From: Scortum barcoo
Lineage: Eukaryota; Chordata; Actinopteri; Centrarchiformes; Terapontidae
Assembly: GCA_023238725.1 (NCBI GenBank)
Contig: CM041554.1
Coordinates: forward strand, 21,686,050-21,750,049
Length of the DNA: 64,000 nucleotides
Direction: 5' to 3'
Below, in pieces: positions 27,419 to 41,300 of the stretch. The notes below the pieces were generated by a model. It had not been told where the DNA came from. It searched no databases and worked only from the letters and a program-made list of their open reading frames with translations. The position numbers and the translations under genes were made by a program. The stretch's first letter is position 1. Each line of letters opens with the position of its first letter.

Positions 27419-30400
27419 GTACATGCTGTCAAGAGATAAACTGCCACCCTGCTGCCAGCACAGACCCATCAGAGGCCCTGGGCCTACTGCTGAGAGCATC
27501 TAAAGGGCTTCACCCGGCTATTATCCTGCTGTGCTACCAAAGACATCTGAATGCATTCAGTCACCCACTACCACCATCTGATAAGGCTAAGGTCACTATC
27601 AAGGTGGTCATATCAATTCTATTGGGAATCTACAGTATCCCAACAAGTCCAAGCCCTGAGCTGAACTGATAAACGCTTAAGCGGCACCATGTGATCTTCA
27701 TGTTTTGCAAAGCTTGTGTGCACCAGTCGTGACTTCTCTGCTTCTTTAAAGAATCATTTGTATTGCACAGTGTGTTTATAACTCAGGGTGCCTTCACTTA
27801 TGTTATTTTCTTGATAAAGGGTTCTGTCTTGTTGAAATAAAGCCTTCTTGTTTCTCTTATCAGGAGACGGAGGCTACGCCCGTGACGCTCGTCTCAAAGC
27901 CCCCTCCTCTCTGGCCGTGGCCCCCAACGGCACTCTGTATATTGCTGATTTGGGCAACATCCGCATCAGAGCTGTAAGCCCCAACCAGCCTCAGCCCAGC
28001 CCAGCCGGACTAGTGGAGATCAGCTCCCCACTGGACCAGGAGCTCTATCTGTTCAGCCAGGTACACAGTGCCTGAGCTATGCAGAACACGTGTCTTTGCA
28101 TCAACACCATTACTGTCCCAGCAGGAATGAAGCTTCAGTCATTTTATTCATGTTTTAACAAATAGCAGATGCAACCCCATCCTGACAACTGTCTGTCTTC
28201 TTTTCTGGGGCAGAATGGCTCCCACATGTACACCAAACACCTGATCACTGGACACTACCTGTACAACTTCTCTTACGGTGCCGACGGCCAGCTGTCTGGA
28301 CTGACGTGTCGCGACGGCCACGGGCTCCAGGTGAGGAGAGATGCACACGGAGTGCCTCTCTGGCTGGCGCTACCTGGCGGACAGGTGTACTGGTTGTCTC
28401 TTAGCAACAGTGGAACACTGAGAAAGGTGTCAGCCCAAGGCCATGACATCGCCCACATCACTTACCATGGCAACACAGGTCTCCTAGCAACCAAGAGTGA
28501 TGAGAACAGTTGGACCACTGTTTATGAGTAAGTCTACAGTGCCTTTTTTTTTTCTCTATTTATTGTGCTCTCGTTTTTTGCCCTTCTTTCTCTTTTGTCT
28601 CCCTTTCTCTTGTCTTACTTTCTTTTTTCTTTCTGTCTTTTACTTTCTTTTATGGTCAGTTGCTTGACTGAATGTATGCATGGACACAGAATGGCATACA
28701 TGTGAATGTGTGTTAATGTGAGACAGTGTTTGTGTTTGCGGAGTGAAATGTGAGTGCCATCTGGTGGTAACTAGTACATCACTATAGAAAGCTGGACAGA
28801 TTTTTTTTGTTTGTTTTGTTTTTTGTTTTTTTTGTTCTGTTTAGTCTTCGCTTAAGTGACTGATTAGCTGAAGGACGTCTCTACAACACCCTGATCACAC
28901 ACATGTTTAGAATCACACATATATTACACACACAAAAACACATCTGTCTGAATTATTCACCACTGCCAGCCGAGTCTGTCTCAAATTCCACAGCTGGATA
29001 ATTACACATATAAATCATAGTTGACACTTACCCTGTGCCGATGTTTGTGTATGAGAGGGGGAAACAGAGCGATAGTGGGTATGCATATATGCGTGCATGC
29101 AGTTGTGTTCACTGGTCACAGGAGTGACACTTATCTATGTGTGTGTTTGTGCTTGTACATCACGGTCTTTGTGTTTATTCTCAAAGGTACAACAGCGAGG
29201 GCCGTGTGACCAACATCACCCTCCCCACTGGTGAGGTGAGCGGTTTCCATGGCAACCTGGAGCGCTGGTCTCGGGTGGAAGTTGAGGCGTCCAACCGCGA
29301 AAACTTTGTCACCAGCACCAACCTATCTGCCAGTGACATCATCTACACGTTCAGACAAGGTGCAGTGTCATGGCACTTTTTTGTTTTTTTTTAATTCCCC
29401 ATATGTCAGCAGGAACATTGGTAAACTGTCAGAAGACAGAGGAGGTTGCACATTGCCTGATATGCAGACACCGATGTAATGCCCCATTGTATTCATTGGT
29501 TGACATGCAGGAAAGATGATAGCATCACCACAATGCATCTACCCCCTTCTAGTTTACCACAAATATGCTGCAAGGGTATTTATGAGTCATCTGGGGGGGA
29601 CTAAAGCATAGACAACATACACAGATGTATAAAGACGGAAGACCATAAGGTTATAGTGATGTTTAAACATTTATGATTGGCAAACTGCAATAACATGGCT
29701 GTTATTCTGGTCAGGTAAGACACGCTGACCTGTGTTTTTCTCATTCTTTGTCCTCATCAGCTACACTGGATGCGTGCGCAGGAGATTCACAGCTTTGTAA
29801 AAAGAATTTATCCACTCTCAATAAATAATTCACATATGGGCCTGCTATGACCTCTTTACACAACCAGACTAATAGGTAGTAAAAAAAAGTGCTATTTATG
29901 TTTTTTTATATTTACAAAAAAGAGGCAGATCCGACTGATGTGTGAAGTGTCTTAACGACCGCGGGAAAGAAAGGAAAAGAGGGCAGAGATGAGACGAGGA
30001 GAAAATGAGAGTGGAGTGGAGAAGCCGCTCATGGGAGCAGTTTCTTCTCATGTCATCCCTTTAATTGCTTTCTAGCAGTTGTCACAGTGACAGGACTGCA
30101 GGGAGAGAAAAGCTGCTCCAACACACACAAGTACGCTAGCACACATGCGGGCATGTGCGCAGTGCTACTAAAGTGTGACAGTGCTGCCAGGGAAGAGTTG
30201 AAATGACCCTCTATTTTAGAGTGCCCCTCTTTACTTCCACCACCCACAAATTCACTGTGTCTTTTCCTGCCTCGGAGGCAACAATAGCTATATGTACAGA
30301 AAGAGTTTTTATAGTGATAGAAGGAAATAGAAGTTACTATCCAGTTTATTAGCTGCGTTAAGTTTTACGATTAAAATATAGTTTTATGATTATTTTTGCA

Positions 30401-30592
30401 ATTTGTGTGGAAATGTTAAAGGCATGAGACAAAGTGATATTAGCGTGCGTAAATTCTGTACAGAATTTTATTCAGAGCAACATAGAAATGAAAGTCTCTG
30501 AGACCAGTTTCTGAGTATGTGAAAACCTGTCATGGCCAAGCACCCCTCATTTGCCCCCCTCCCTCCTGCCCCACGCCTTTTCTCACATTTTT

Positions 30593-30633
<41 letters not shown>

Positions 30634-33600
30634 AATAGATTACATTGTTTTAAAGATACACCTGCAGACACAGTACTGTGCTAATGTTCCACTCAAGAGT
30701 ACAGGGAATTTAGCAGTTAATTCAAACAAAACATGCAGACAAAGAGACTTGTATTCATTGCATTCATGTAGTGTGCTACTGTATGTCATTGATTTTTCTC
30801 AAAACTCTATCTGAAGAAGCAGCGACTGATGTTTTTTCACACTTTTTTTTATCTGTTGCTGCATGTGTGTATGTGTGGTTTGTGTGTGTTTACGCCCTTG
30901 TGTCTGTATGTTTGTTCCTCTATATGTGTCTGACCTACCCATACAATCTACCCCCCCCACCACCACCACCACCACCCCACCCCCAGACCATGCTCAGAGT
31001 TCATACAGAGTCAGCGCCGATGGATCGTTCCTTGTGTCACTGGCGAGTGGCATGGAGCTGTCGCTCAGCACAGAGCCCCTCCTCCCTGGAGGCGTCGGGG
31101 GAGGAGTCAGTCCCACAGCCAGCCGCTGTAACATCAGCCTGCCTGGAGATCACGCCCCCAGCCTCATAGAGTGGAGGCAGAGGAAGGAGCAGAGCAAGAC
31201 TAACTACAGCACTTATGAACGCAGGCTCAGGGTAAAACATTTAATCACCAGTCTTTATACAAACCTTTATACATCCCATAAAAGATGAAATGACAAAGAA
31301 GTGTCACCTCTGAGTTTGGAGCCAACGTGTAGAGCAGTTTGAGGCGGTACAGTTTGGTGTTACATAACATGTTAGATGTTTTGACTGATTAATGACGTCA
31401 CTGGAAGCAAGTTGATAGGTCAAATGACTCGAAACCCGTTAGCTGTTCTTTCCACAAATCATACCCCGCCTTCATAACCTCTTCTCTTTTTCCTTGGCAC
31501 AGAAAGTGCACCGCTCAAACAGAATATTTCATGAAATAGAAAAGGACATTTTATCTGATGTGCACTAATTAATTAACAATCCCCAGGACTCCGTTCTTCA
31601 CTTGTTCACAAGGCAATTAATTGTTATTATGCAGGTCCAGTTTGCTCTAAATGTCACAATTCATTTATCTAAACTAATGAAATCTCTGTTTGTTTCAGAC
31701 ACGTTGCCTCATTTATATTTGCATGTCTCCTGCCTTATTTAGAATTTATGATGAAAATAAAGCAATAGCATTAAAAGCTGAATTTTATTCTCCCTTTCCT
31801 GCTGACATTTCAGGCGCATAACAGAAACCTGCTGTCCATAGACTTTGATCAGAGCACCAGAGTAGGAAAGATCTACGATGACCACAGGAAGTTCACCCTC
31901 CATATCCAGTATGACCCACTGGGCCGGCCCGTGGTCTGGTCCCCCAGTAGCAAGTACACTGAAGTAAACATCAGCTACTCTGGTGGGGGACTGTTGTCAG
32001 CCATCCACCGTGGAGAATGGTCTGAACGGTTGGAGTACGAGAACGATAGGGTGGTGTCCAGAGCCTGGGTCAACGGCAAAATCTGGAGCTACACATATGC
32101 AGACAGAGTAAGAGCTTTACTTACAGAATACTTGTTCAGTGGTCGTGGGGTGGGGTGGGTGTGATAGACAGTTTCTCTCTGAGATTTGTCTGATGGCTTC
32201 ATTCTGTCTGTTTTTGTCTCTGCTGTTTGAACATATTTCACACATCTGCTCTTCCTTTGTTTGCTACTTCAAGGCGATTGCAGTTATGTGAAACCAAAAC
32301 TAACACCAGCAAGTATGAAACGGCCTTCCGTTATGTGAGATGAAAGTAACAAATTGAAAACATATTAAGGCCATTTACAGCACTTTAGCTCCAGCCATGT
32401 GTTTTTCCTCCCTTTGAGGCAGCCGGTGGTTTCCATTAATTTCATTTAACTATGAAAATCAATTTGCAGAGTGAAGAATATGTCAATATACTTTTTTTAA
32501 TTTAAAGTTCAATTATTGTGCAGACTTTTTAAATCAATCTGCAAATAAAGCAGCATGGCCATACAACAGTACCATAGATCTGAGAGCAGTAAAGGCAAAA
32601 AAGATGTTCGTTGTGGTGGATTATGTAACTCCAGAACTCAAGAACGGTTCAAGGCACTGTAACTTGATTTTCAGAGAGTGGTGAAAAGAAGAGAAACCAG
32701 CGGTTTCCTGAAAGTGGGTTTTGCAGCAAACACTTACGAAATAATACACAGTAAATGAAGTATTTAGTAAATTGAAAAAAAAATGCAAGGAAGCTGAAAG
32801 CTACCAGAAGCTACAGTATAATTTCTGTCCTTGGAATTAATTGAAATATTTAATTAAATGATATTCAGCCTGAAATATATTTAGTGTCAGCTTTTGGTCT
32901 AAGACAAAATTAGAGTGTAAATGAGCTTATATTACAGAGCCATCAAGAAATTAATAATACCTGCATGTATTATTAACACATTAATATTATACCTTACAGT
33001 TCAATGGAAAAGTATTTTTACACAACATTGTTTTACTTCAGACTGTTCTAGCAGCAGGACAGCAGACAGGTTTTTAAAGCTCACCTGAAAAGTAAACAGA
33101 ACTGTTGCCATCATCTAAAAAACCCAGAGCTCCAGATTTTTGCTTTTAGGAATAAAATAACCTTCAATGGTTAACTGAAAAATAAATGGTCCTCAAGCTA
33201 AAACCAAGGTTGCTTCTGAAGTGCAGACATTTCAGCGATGCAAAGTTTTCACCGAATGACATTGAAATGAAAAAATACACCAGACAGTGGAAGAAAAGGC
33301 AGCAAACCTCAGAGCTACAGTATTATAACTCTGCCGTGCATCTGTCTGTGTTCTCGCAGTCCATTATGCTGCTCCTGCATAGCCAGCGGCGCTACGTCTT
33401 TGACTACGACCAAACAGACCGTCTGGTTGCTGTGACGATGCCCAGCATGGTGAAACACACCCTGCAGTCGCTGCTGTCCGTCGGTTACTACAGGAACATA
33501 CACACTCCCCCTGACAGCCAGTCCTCCTTCATGCAGGACTACACCCTGGATGGGCGTCTGCTGAGGACTCAGTACTTGGGGACAGGACGCAGTGTCATCT

Positions 33601-35359
33601 ACAGGTACAACAATCATCACAGGGATATTACTGGCTGCTTTTTTTAACAGTGAATTTGTGGAGGCAATGCAGTGTGGAAGAGGTGACATTGGTGACACCA
33701 CCTATTTGATTTGGATGAAACTTGGAGGCATTATGCATCTTGGCACTATAGTTAGCCATATAAAAACATAACACTGATTGGCTTGATGAAGGTGCTATAA
33801 TTAAAGGCTAATCTCAGAAATTTAAAAGCCCTATTACAGCTCTAAGTCTAGCTGACACCAAACGTGCTACGCACACACCCAGCTGTCCTTACAAATTACT
33901 CTGATTGGACTAATGGGGAGACTGATTAAAGGTCAAATTTTTTATCATCATACTATGTCAGACATCACTGATCTGATTTTGATGAAAGTTGGAGGACTGA
34001 TTCGGGCAGTGCTCTGGCATTTAACATTTTTAATACTCATTGGCTCGATGGGGACGCTACAGTATAATAAACGGTCTCATTTTCAAGATTTGAAAGGCCA
34101 TAACTGCCACAGCAGCTGGCCTGATTTTGATGAAATGTTGAAGGATGAGGTAACTTTTCCCTTTATGGCCCAAGGGATCTTTGTATTATTTATTAGGTAT
34201 TGCGTGTTTACTTACATTGAAGTTCAAATGTTTTACTGTATATATTTTTTAAAAGTCAGTACAGCTTTATTCCACACTTCTGACACAACTAATTTATCAC
34301 CTGTTGTATAAAATAAATTGCTCTTTTCTTCATTTTGTTCCTTTTTTTCTTTTTTTTTTTTTCAAGGTATACACCAGCAGCACGACTCTCTGAGGTGGTT
34401 TATGACTCCACCCTGGTGACCTTCACATACGACGACGCTTCTGGCACTGTCAAGACTATTCATCTAACCCATAACGGCTTCATAAGCTCCATACGATACA
34501 GACAGACAGGTACGTATACACGTACATTGACAGCACGAACACGCACACATGCTAAATGGACTGACAGCCACAAATGTGAAATGTGAAATTTACAGTGTGC
34601 ACTGACTTTAAAAGGATCTATTTGAGTTTTAAAGAGTCTGTACAGTGGCAAGACTGCACAATCATGCATCTTGAGCCAGACTGGTCGCATCAAACTCTGT
34701 AGTCTGGCTTTGAGTCAGCCGTGATGCTATTTCATCTGAGACTGATGTAGCCACAGTTAGAGGTGTGAATAGGGCCAAGCATGTTCGAGTGGAAGAGTCT
34801 GTGGTCTACCGCAGCTGTAAATATGAGACCACCCCCTGGGCTCTGAGCAGCAGTATCTCTTCCCCACCTCCGCAACCATGCTGCCTGATCAAACAAAACG
34901 AGTGAATGTATAAATATAAGCAAATATGTGGCGGGCTGTGTGTGGGAATAATATATCTGTGTTGCCTTCCTGCATGTGAATTTTTGGTTATATTCATGTT
35001 TGCACTCATACATGCCTCCATGGGACAGGAAATGAGGAAATCTTACCCAAGGCAATCAATTACAACCCTAATAACATGACAACTGTTTCACTTCTGATTC
35101 GGAAAATTAGTTTGAAAGACATTGCACTTCATAAATTGCGGTATTACCCAGTAATGGCCCAACCATCAATGGGCCCCCGTAGCTGTGGCACCAGATATGT
35201 TCGGATACAGTCACTGTTAATACAGTTCACCGATTCCCTCAAGTTACTGAGTCTTTCCAGGGTCATTGAGAGAGCTCTCATCTCTGCTACTGGTTCACTT
35301 CACATGGCTTTGGGATTGGCTCTCGTCATGATCAGGTGTCACTAATCTGCGAGGCACAG

Positions 35360-35396
<37 letters not shown>

Positions 35397-38300
35397 ATCT
35401 CTTTGCCCTCACTGTGAATAGACTCTCACCTTCCTTTAACTGATCTCATTTCAGCAGAACAAACGGAGCCTTGGAGTGAGGAGAGATAGTGGTAATTGTC
35501 CCTTGAGAGGAGACAAGGAAAAGTAGGGACCAGAAAAAGGAGAGACAGGGATATAGAGGAGGTAGGCGAGGGAGAAAAGGAACAGAAAAGCAGAGGGAAA
35601 GATGACAGCTTGGGGAAGTGACAGCTAGAGAAGCGAGACGAACAGACTGCGAGTTCCCCAGGGCTGAAGAAAAGCCTCCACATCACTCTCAGTGCTTCTG
35701 CCATTTTCCCATTAGCGCAGGTTTAGAATCAACATTCCAGAGAAAATAAAAATAGAAGATGTAATGCTGATCCAGCTCTCTACAGTATCCAAAGCTAGAC
35801 ACTTAGTCATTTTAACTGCAATCAGAGTCATCTCAAATAGCACCGTAATGGTGTTTCATTAGCAGGCCTTTTTCCAAATGGAGGATGAGCTGTAGTAGCT
35901 AGCAGCAGAGGTGATGAATAGTGTTGTTAAAGTTGATGTTCTGACATTAAGGAGCACATTGGCCCATCATGGCTATTGTCTTTAGATTTCATTATCTCTC
36001 CATATTAAAGGTCACCACTGGAAATGCCATAGAGGTGTGGGGATAGTTAAGATTGAATGAATTGCACTGTGTGTGCCTGTGTTAATGATGTTGAATTAGT
36101 CCTTGATTTGAATTAATTAGGCAGGCTTGAGCGGGTAGCATGATGGCCAACCGTGAAGGCCGTGTGTGCAAATGTATCTGTGGTATGTGTATATTTCACC
36201 CACCTGACGACCTCTATGAAGCCTGTAATCCCCTGCACTCAGCTAAAGACCCTCTCCTGCAACCCGTGGATTGGGAGACCCCCTCCCCCCATTAACATGA
36301 AGAACAATATGGTCCTAAGGGATTGTAACACCTAGTCCTATCTTTGTACTGAATTCTGGTTTCATCCAGTGACTGTTGCGAAGAGAGCAACCGGTAACCA
36401 AGGGAAGACCCGGTGACAGCCTGGAAAGACAGCTGACAGGAGGGAAAGACCCCACTGGGCTTGCCACAGGCCAGCTGCCTGTGGCAGGAGGAACCTGGCA
36501 CCATGTAGTGTACAGGGTCCACCCATCTATGGCTACGAAAAAGACAAAGAAGAAGATACCCTCAGTATCAGCGAGAGCAGGGGTGGAACATGACTCAGTC
36601 AACCCACTGCCGAGAGGAAGATCCAAGGACGAAGACCACCGATCAAGTGGCCGAAGAGAGTGGGAATCAGTAAATAACAACCTCTGCGGGTTCCTGGACC
36701 AACTCAAGGGACCTGCAGACAGGAAGCTAGATAAGATGGGGGAACTCATCTACAACTATGGAGCTGAGTGCTTTGGGATTGCAGAGAGGACCAGGAAACC
36801 ACCTACCATTCAAACCAAATCCAGGAGACAACACAAAATAGATCGGCTGGTCAAGGAGAGAAGGATGCTGAAGAAACAGTGGCGGAAAGCAGCAGAAGAG
36901 GAGAAGGATGGAATAAACGTGCTGCAGGCTGAGATCAAACATCGTCTCGCAACCTTGAGGAGAGCAGAATACCCGAGAAAGAGGCGCAGGAAAAAGGATC
37001 AGGCTCCAGTTTCGTCAAGTTCCAGTTTCTTCAGTGACCCTTTCAGGTTTATGAAAATTCTCTTCTTGAAGGAAAAAAGCGGCAAGTTGACAACGTCAAA
37101 GGAAGAACTAGAGGCACTCCTGACGGAAGTTCATTCAGACACCCACCATCTGGACCCAATTGTCCTCCCTCCTGACATGCCCCCCTTACCCTCCCACACC
37201 CCCAGCTAGACGCCAGCCCTCCCAAGTGGAGCAAGGTCCTTACAACGGTGCATTGTGCAAGAGCTGCATCATCCTGGGCCCAATGGTGTTCCCTACAGGC
37301 TCTACAAGAACGCACCAGACGTGCTAAGGGTACTGTGGAAATTGATGACAGTGGTGTGGCAGAAACAGAGTATACCCAGAGTATGGACGAGAGTAGGAGG
37401 GGTTCTTATGCCCCAGGAAAGAACTCTCTCTCCGTCACTCAGTTTCGTCACATCAGCCTCTTGAATGTTGAGGGAAAGATTTTCTTCAGCGTACTTGCTC
37501 TTAGACTAGCTTGTTACCTGGAGAAGAATGGGTATGTCGACACCACTGTGCAGAAAAAGGGATACCAGGCTTTTCGGGCTGTCTGGAACAGATCCCAGCT
37601 CCTTTGCCAAAAAGTGGCTCGGCCTCCCCAGGTGCATTACCAACACAGCACTGTATGGGAAAGGAGTTCTGAAGCTACCAGTGTCCAGTCTTACAGAGGA
37701 GTTCAAATGCTCAAAGGTCAGGTTGGAAATGACTCGGGCGGAGTCCCGGGACCCAGCGGTGGCCCAAACCACCCCCACCTTGTCAACTGGAAGGAAGTGG
37801 TCTTCGGCTGCTGTGACTCAGCAGGCAAAAGCTGCTCTCAAACATCAAGACATCGTTGGTTGTACTCAGCTAGGGAGAGGATGCCTTGGAAACGGGGAGA
37901 GCAGGCCATCCTGTCAGAAAGCAACCCCTTCACAACACTAAGGATTGGTAGTTGACGAAGTACGCCGGAAAGAGCAGGTAATGAGATGCACCAAAGCAGT
38001 CGCACATGCAAAGCAGGGCCAATGGATGCGGTGGGAAGAGGTCGAGAAGAGGAGACTCTCGTGGAAAGAGTTATGGGGAATGGAGGCACATAGAACCAGC
38101 TTCCTTATTCGAGCTGTCTATGATGTCCTCCCATCCCCCACTAATCTCAGCCAATGGTATGGAGAAGATCCCACATGCCCACTGTGTCCATCTCCAGCCA
38201 GCCTGAGATGTATCCAGGTTGGATGTGTCTCAGGCTGGCTCACCTACATGCTAATGTGTGTTCCTGAAACTTGAATAGCTGTGAATTTCTCACCCTAAAC

Positions 38301-41300
38301 CACTCTTGATTCCTCTGCACAGGTCCTCTCACGAGCAGGCAAATCTTTCGCTTTAGCGAAGAAGGTTTGGTCAACGCCAGGTTTGACTATAGCTACAACA
38401 ACTTCAGAGTGACAAGCATGCAGGCAGTCATCAATGAGACACCCCTTCCCATCGATCTGTATCGTTATGTGGACGTATCAGGACGGGTCGAGCAGTTTGG
38501 CAAGTTCAGCGTCATCTTTTATGACCTCAACCAGGTAGGCAGAATAATGTCAACTAAAAAAACAAAATATATCCTCAGTGGTTTAGCTTTAAATTGTGCC
38601 TTTGACGTGGTCTTAAAGCTTCATTAATCAATATTTTTACATTAACACTGGATCAAGTGAGTGTTAAGTAAAGGCATTTGCTCATAGTGACAAAGACACA
38701 GAGAATTATCACCCATCTCTGCAGCTTCCCTCACTCTATAATATCTTTCAGCTCACTGTTTTGATTCATACTCACATCAACCACAATAAACTTGGCTACC
38801 AAGCACTTTACAGCAGACAGATAAGGTTGGCAACTGTCTTTAGTTTAGCCTCTAAAGAGCTAGATGTAACTCCAGGTTAATACTTCATTAACCTGTCTTA
38901 AGCAATGCTGAAGCAGTCTTATTTTACGTGTCCAGGTGAATGGCTAACCCGTCTCTTCTGCGGTTGTCTAGGTGATCACCACCCATGTGATGAAGCACAC
39001 CAAGGTGTTTAACTCTTACGGCCAGGTGGTGGAGGTCCAGTATGAGATCCTTAAATCCATCGCATACTGGATGACCATTCAGTATGACTCGGCAGGGCGC
39101 ACGACCACCTGTGACATCAGGGTTGGTGTGGACAGCAATGTGACACGCTACACCTACGAATACGATGCAGACAGCCAGCTGCAAAGTGCCTCAGTTAACG
39201 AGCGGCCACAGTGGCGCTACAGCTACGACCTTAATGGGAACATTAACTTGCTCAGCCATGGGACCAGTGCTAGGTAAGTCATTACCTACTAACCATTCAT
39301 TTAACAGCAGGTAAAATGTCAGTACAGTTACAAAACAAGTGCATTGTCTGGATAATATCTGATTTTGTGTTGCTGGAAATATAGCTATAATGATGGCAAT
39401 GTCAGTTGGCCAACTTCAGTCTACATTGAATTATCTCAACAACTACTGAATGTATGAAATTTGGGATACTGGTCCCCAGACAATGAATTCAGCTCACTTC
39501 AGATCCCCTGGCTTTTCTTCTAGCACCATTGTGAGGTTGACGTGTGGTTTTGAGAGAAATCTTGTGATGTTAATGTTAATTACTTTTGTGAGCAGCATAA
39601 TAACATATAACAAATAGTTGTTCAACACTTTGGTTTATGATCAGGTACCAGAAAAAAAAACCTTACCATCAGCCTCACCTGACTGAGCAAACATTAGCAT
39701 GCTGACTTGCTACACCAATATGGTGCACATGATAAACACTATACCTGCTAAACATCAGCATGTTAGCATTGTGATTGAGTGAGCCTCATAGCATGCTGAT
39801 ATTAGCATTTAGCTCAAAGCACTAAGCCTAAATACAGCCTCACAGAGCTGCTAACATGGCTGCAGACCCGTAGTCTTGTTCACAGCAGTATTACTTTACA
39901 TATTGTTCGGTTTCATTCCAGGCTGACGCCACTGCGTTACGACCAGAGAGACCGCATCACACACCTTGGCGAGTTACAGTACAGTGTTGATGACGATGGC
40001 TTCCTCCGCCAGCGCGCAAATGATCTGTTCGACTACAACTCCAACGGCCTGCTGACCCGTGTCTTCAACCGAGTGACTGAGCACACTGTATGGTACCACT
40101 ACGACGGGTTGGGTCGGCGGGTGGCCACCAAGAGCAGCCAGGGCGAGCAGCTGCAGTTCTTTTATGCCGATCTGTCACACCCCACCAGGGTCAGCCACTT
40201 GTACAACCACAGCAGCAATCTGATCACGTCGCTGTACTACGACCTGCAGGGCCATCTCATCGCCATGGAGCTGAGCAGCGGGGAGGAGTACTACGTCGCC
40301 AGCGACAGCGTGGGGAGTCCAAGGGCAGTCTTCTCTAGCAAGGGGCGGCTGGTCAAAGAAATCCTCTACACCCCTTATGGAGAAGTCTACCAAGACACCA
40401 ACCCCGACTTCAAGCTTGTCATCGGATTTCATGGAGGCTTGTACGACCCTGTTACGCGGCTGGTTCATTTGGGAAGGCGAGATTATGACACGCTAGCCGG
40501 TCGATGGACTTCGCCCAATCACGAGCTGTGGGGGGAGCTGAGCAAAGAGCCGAAGCCGTTTAACTTGTACGCGTTCAAGAACAACTGCCCAGTGGGGAGA
40601 GTGGAGGAGGTGACGCAGTTTACTACAGGTGTGCTTCACACGTGTATACACACACACACACACATTCACATTCACACTGAATCTGTGACTGACTGACTCG
40701 CACATGTTGACACATTACAGCCCTCATGCAGATACAGGCAGATATTTATCTCAGCAGCACCTACTCCCCCACACACCTACACGGGAAACATCTGCTATAA
40801 AGAGTGAGTGAACGGGGCTCGCAGCTAACCACAGGTGAGCCGCGTGGCAGAGGGAGAAAATGTGACAGACAGAATGTACCGGCAACAGAAAGGACAGCCA
40901 TGCCTCTGATCAGCTTGTTTTTTAACACAGGCTGTTATGTTTTGTTCCCTCTGTCTGTCAAGAACATACTGTTTCCCCGAGAGACAAAATAGAAACTCAA
41001 GCGAGGGAAAGAGATGGAATAGGAGAGTAGGAGAATGAATATAGGATGTCGGTGAGGGCGTATGTCCTTCTGGTTAATGGAACATTCATTTGGCCTGTCA
41101 CGTTTCCCTGCAGCAGGATTGTTGATTACAGAAGGAATCTGTTTGTCAGGGAAACACCCGCTGAACCATCCCTGCCTCGTATTATGCTCATATATTGTGT
41201 GATTTCCTGTACTAGGTGTTGTTTCTCTGGCCTTATGACTTTTTGTTTGCTTCACAGTATACACATTATATTCTAACTTTCTCCCTCTGTGCAATTTTCT

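Noticed and set aside
27247..27669. Reading frames on both strands around the (CA)n tract
   Set aside because: They translate the dinucleotide repeat (Val-Cys or His-Thr runs) and have no family resemblance.
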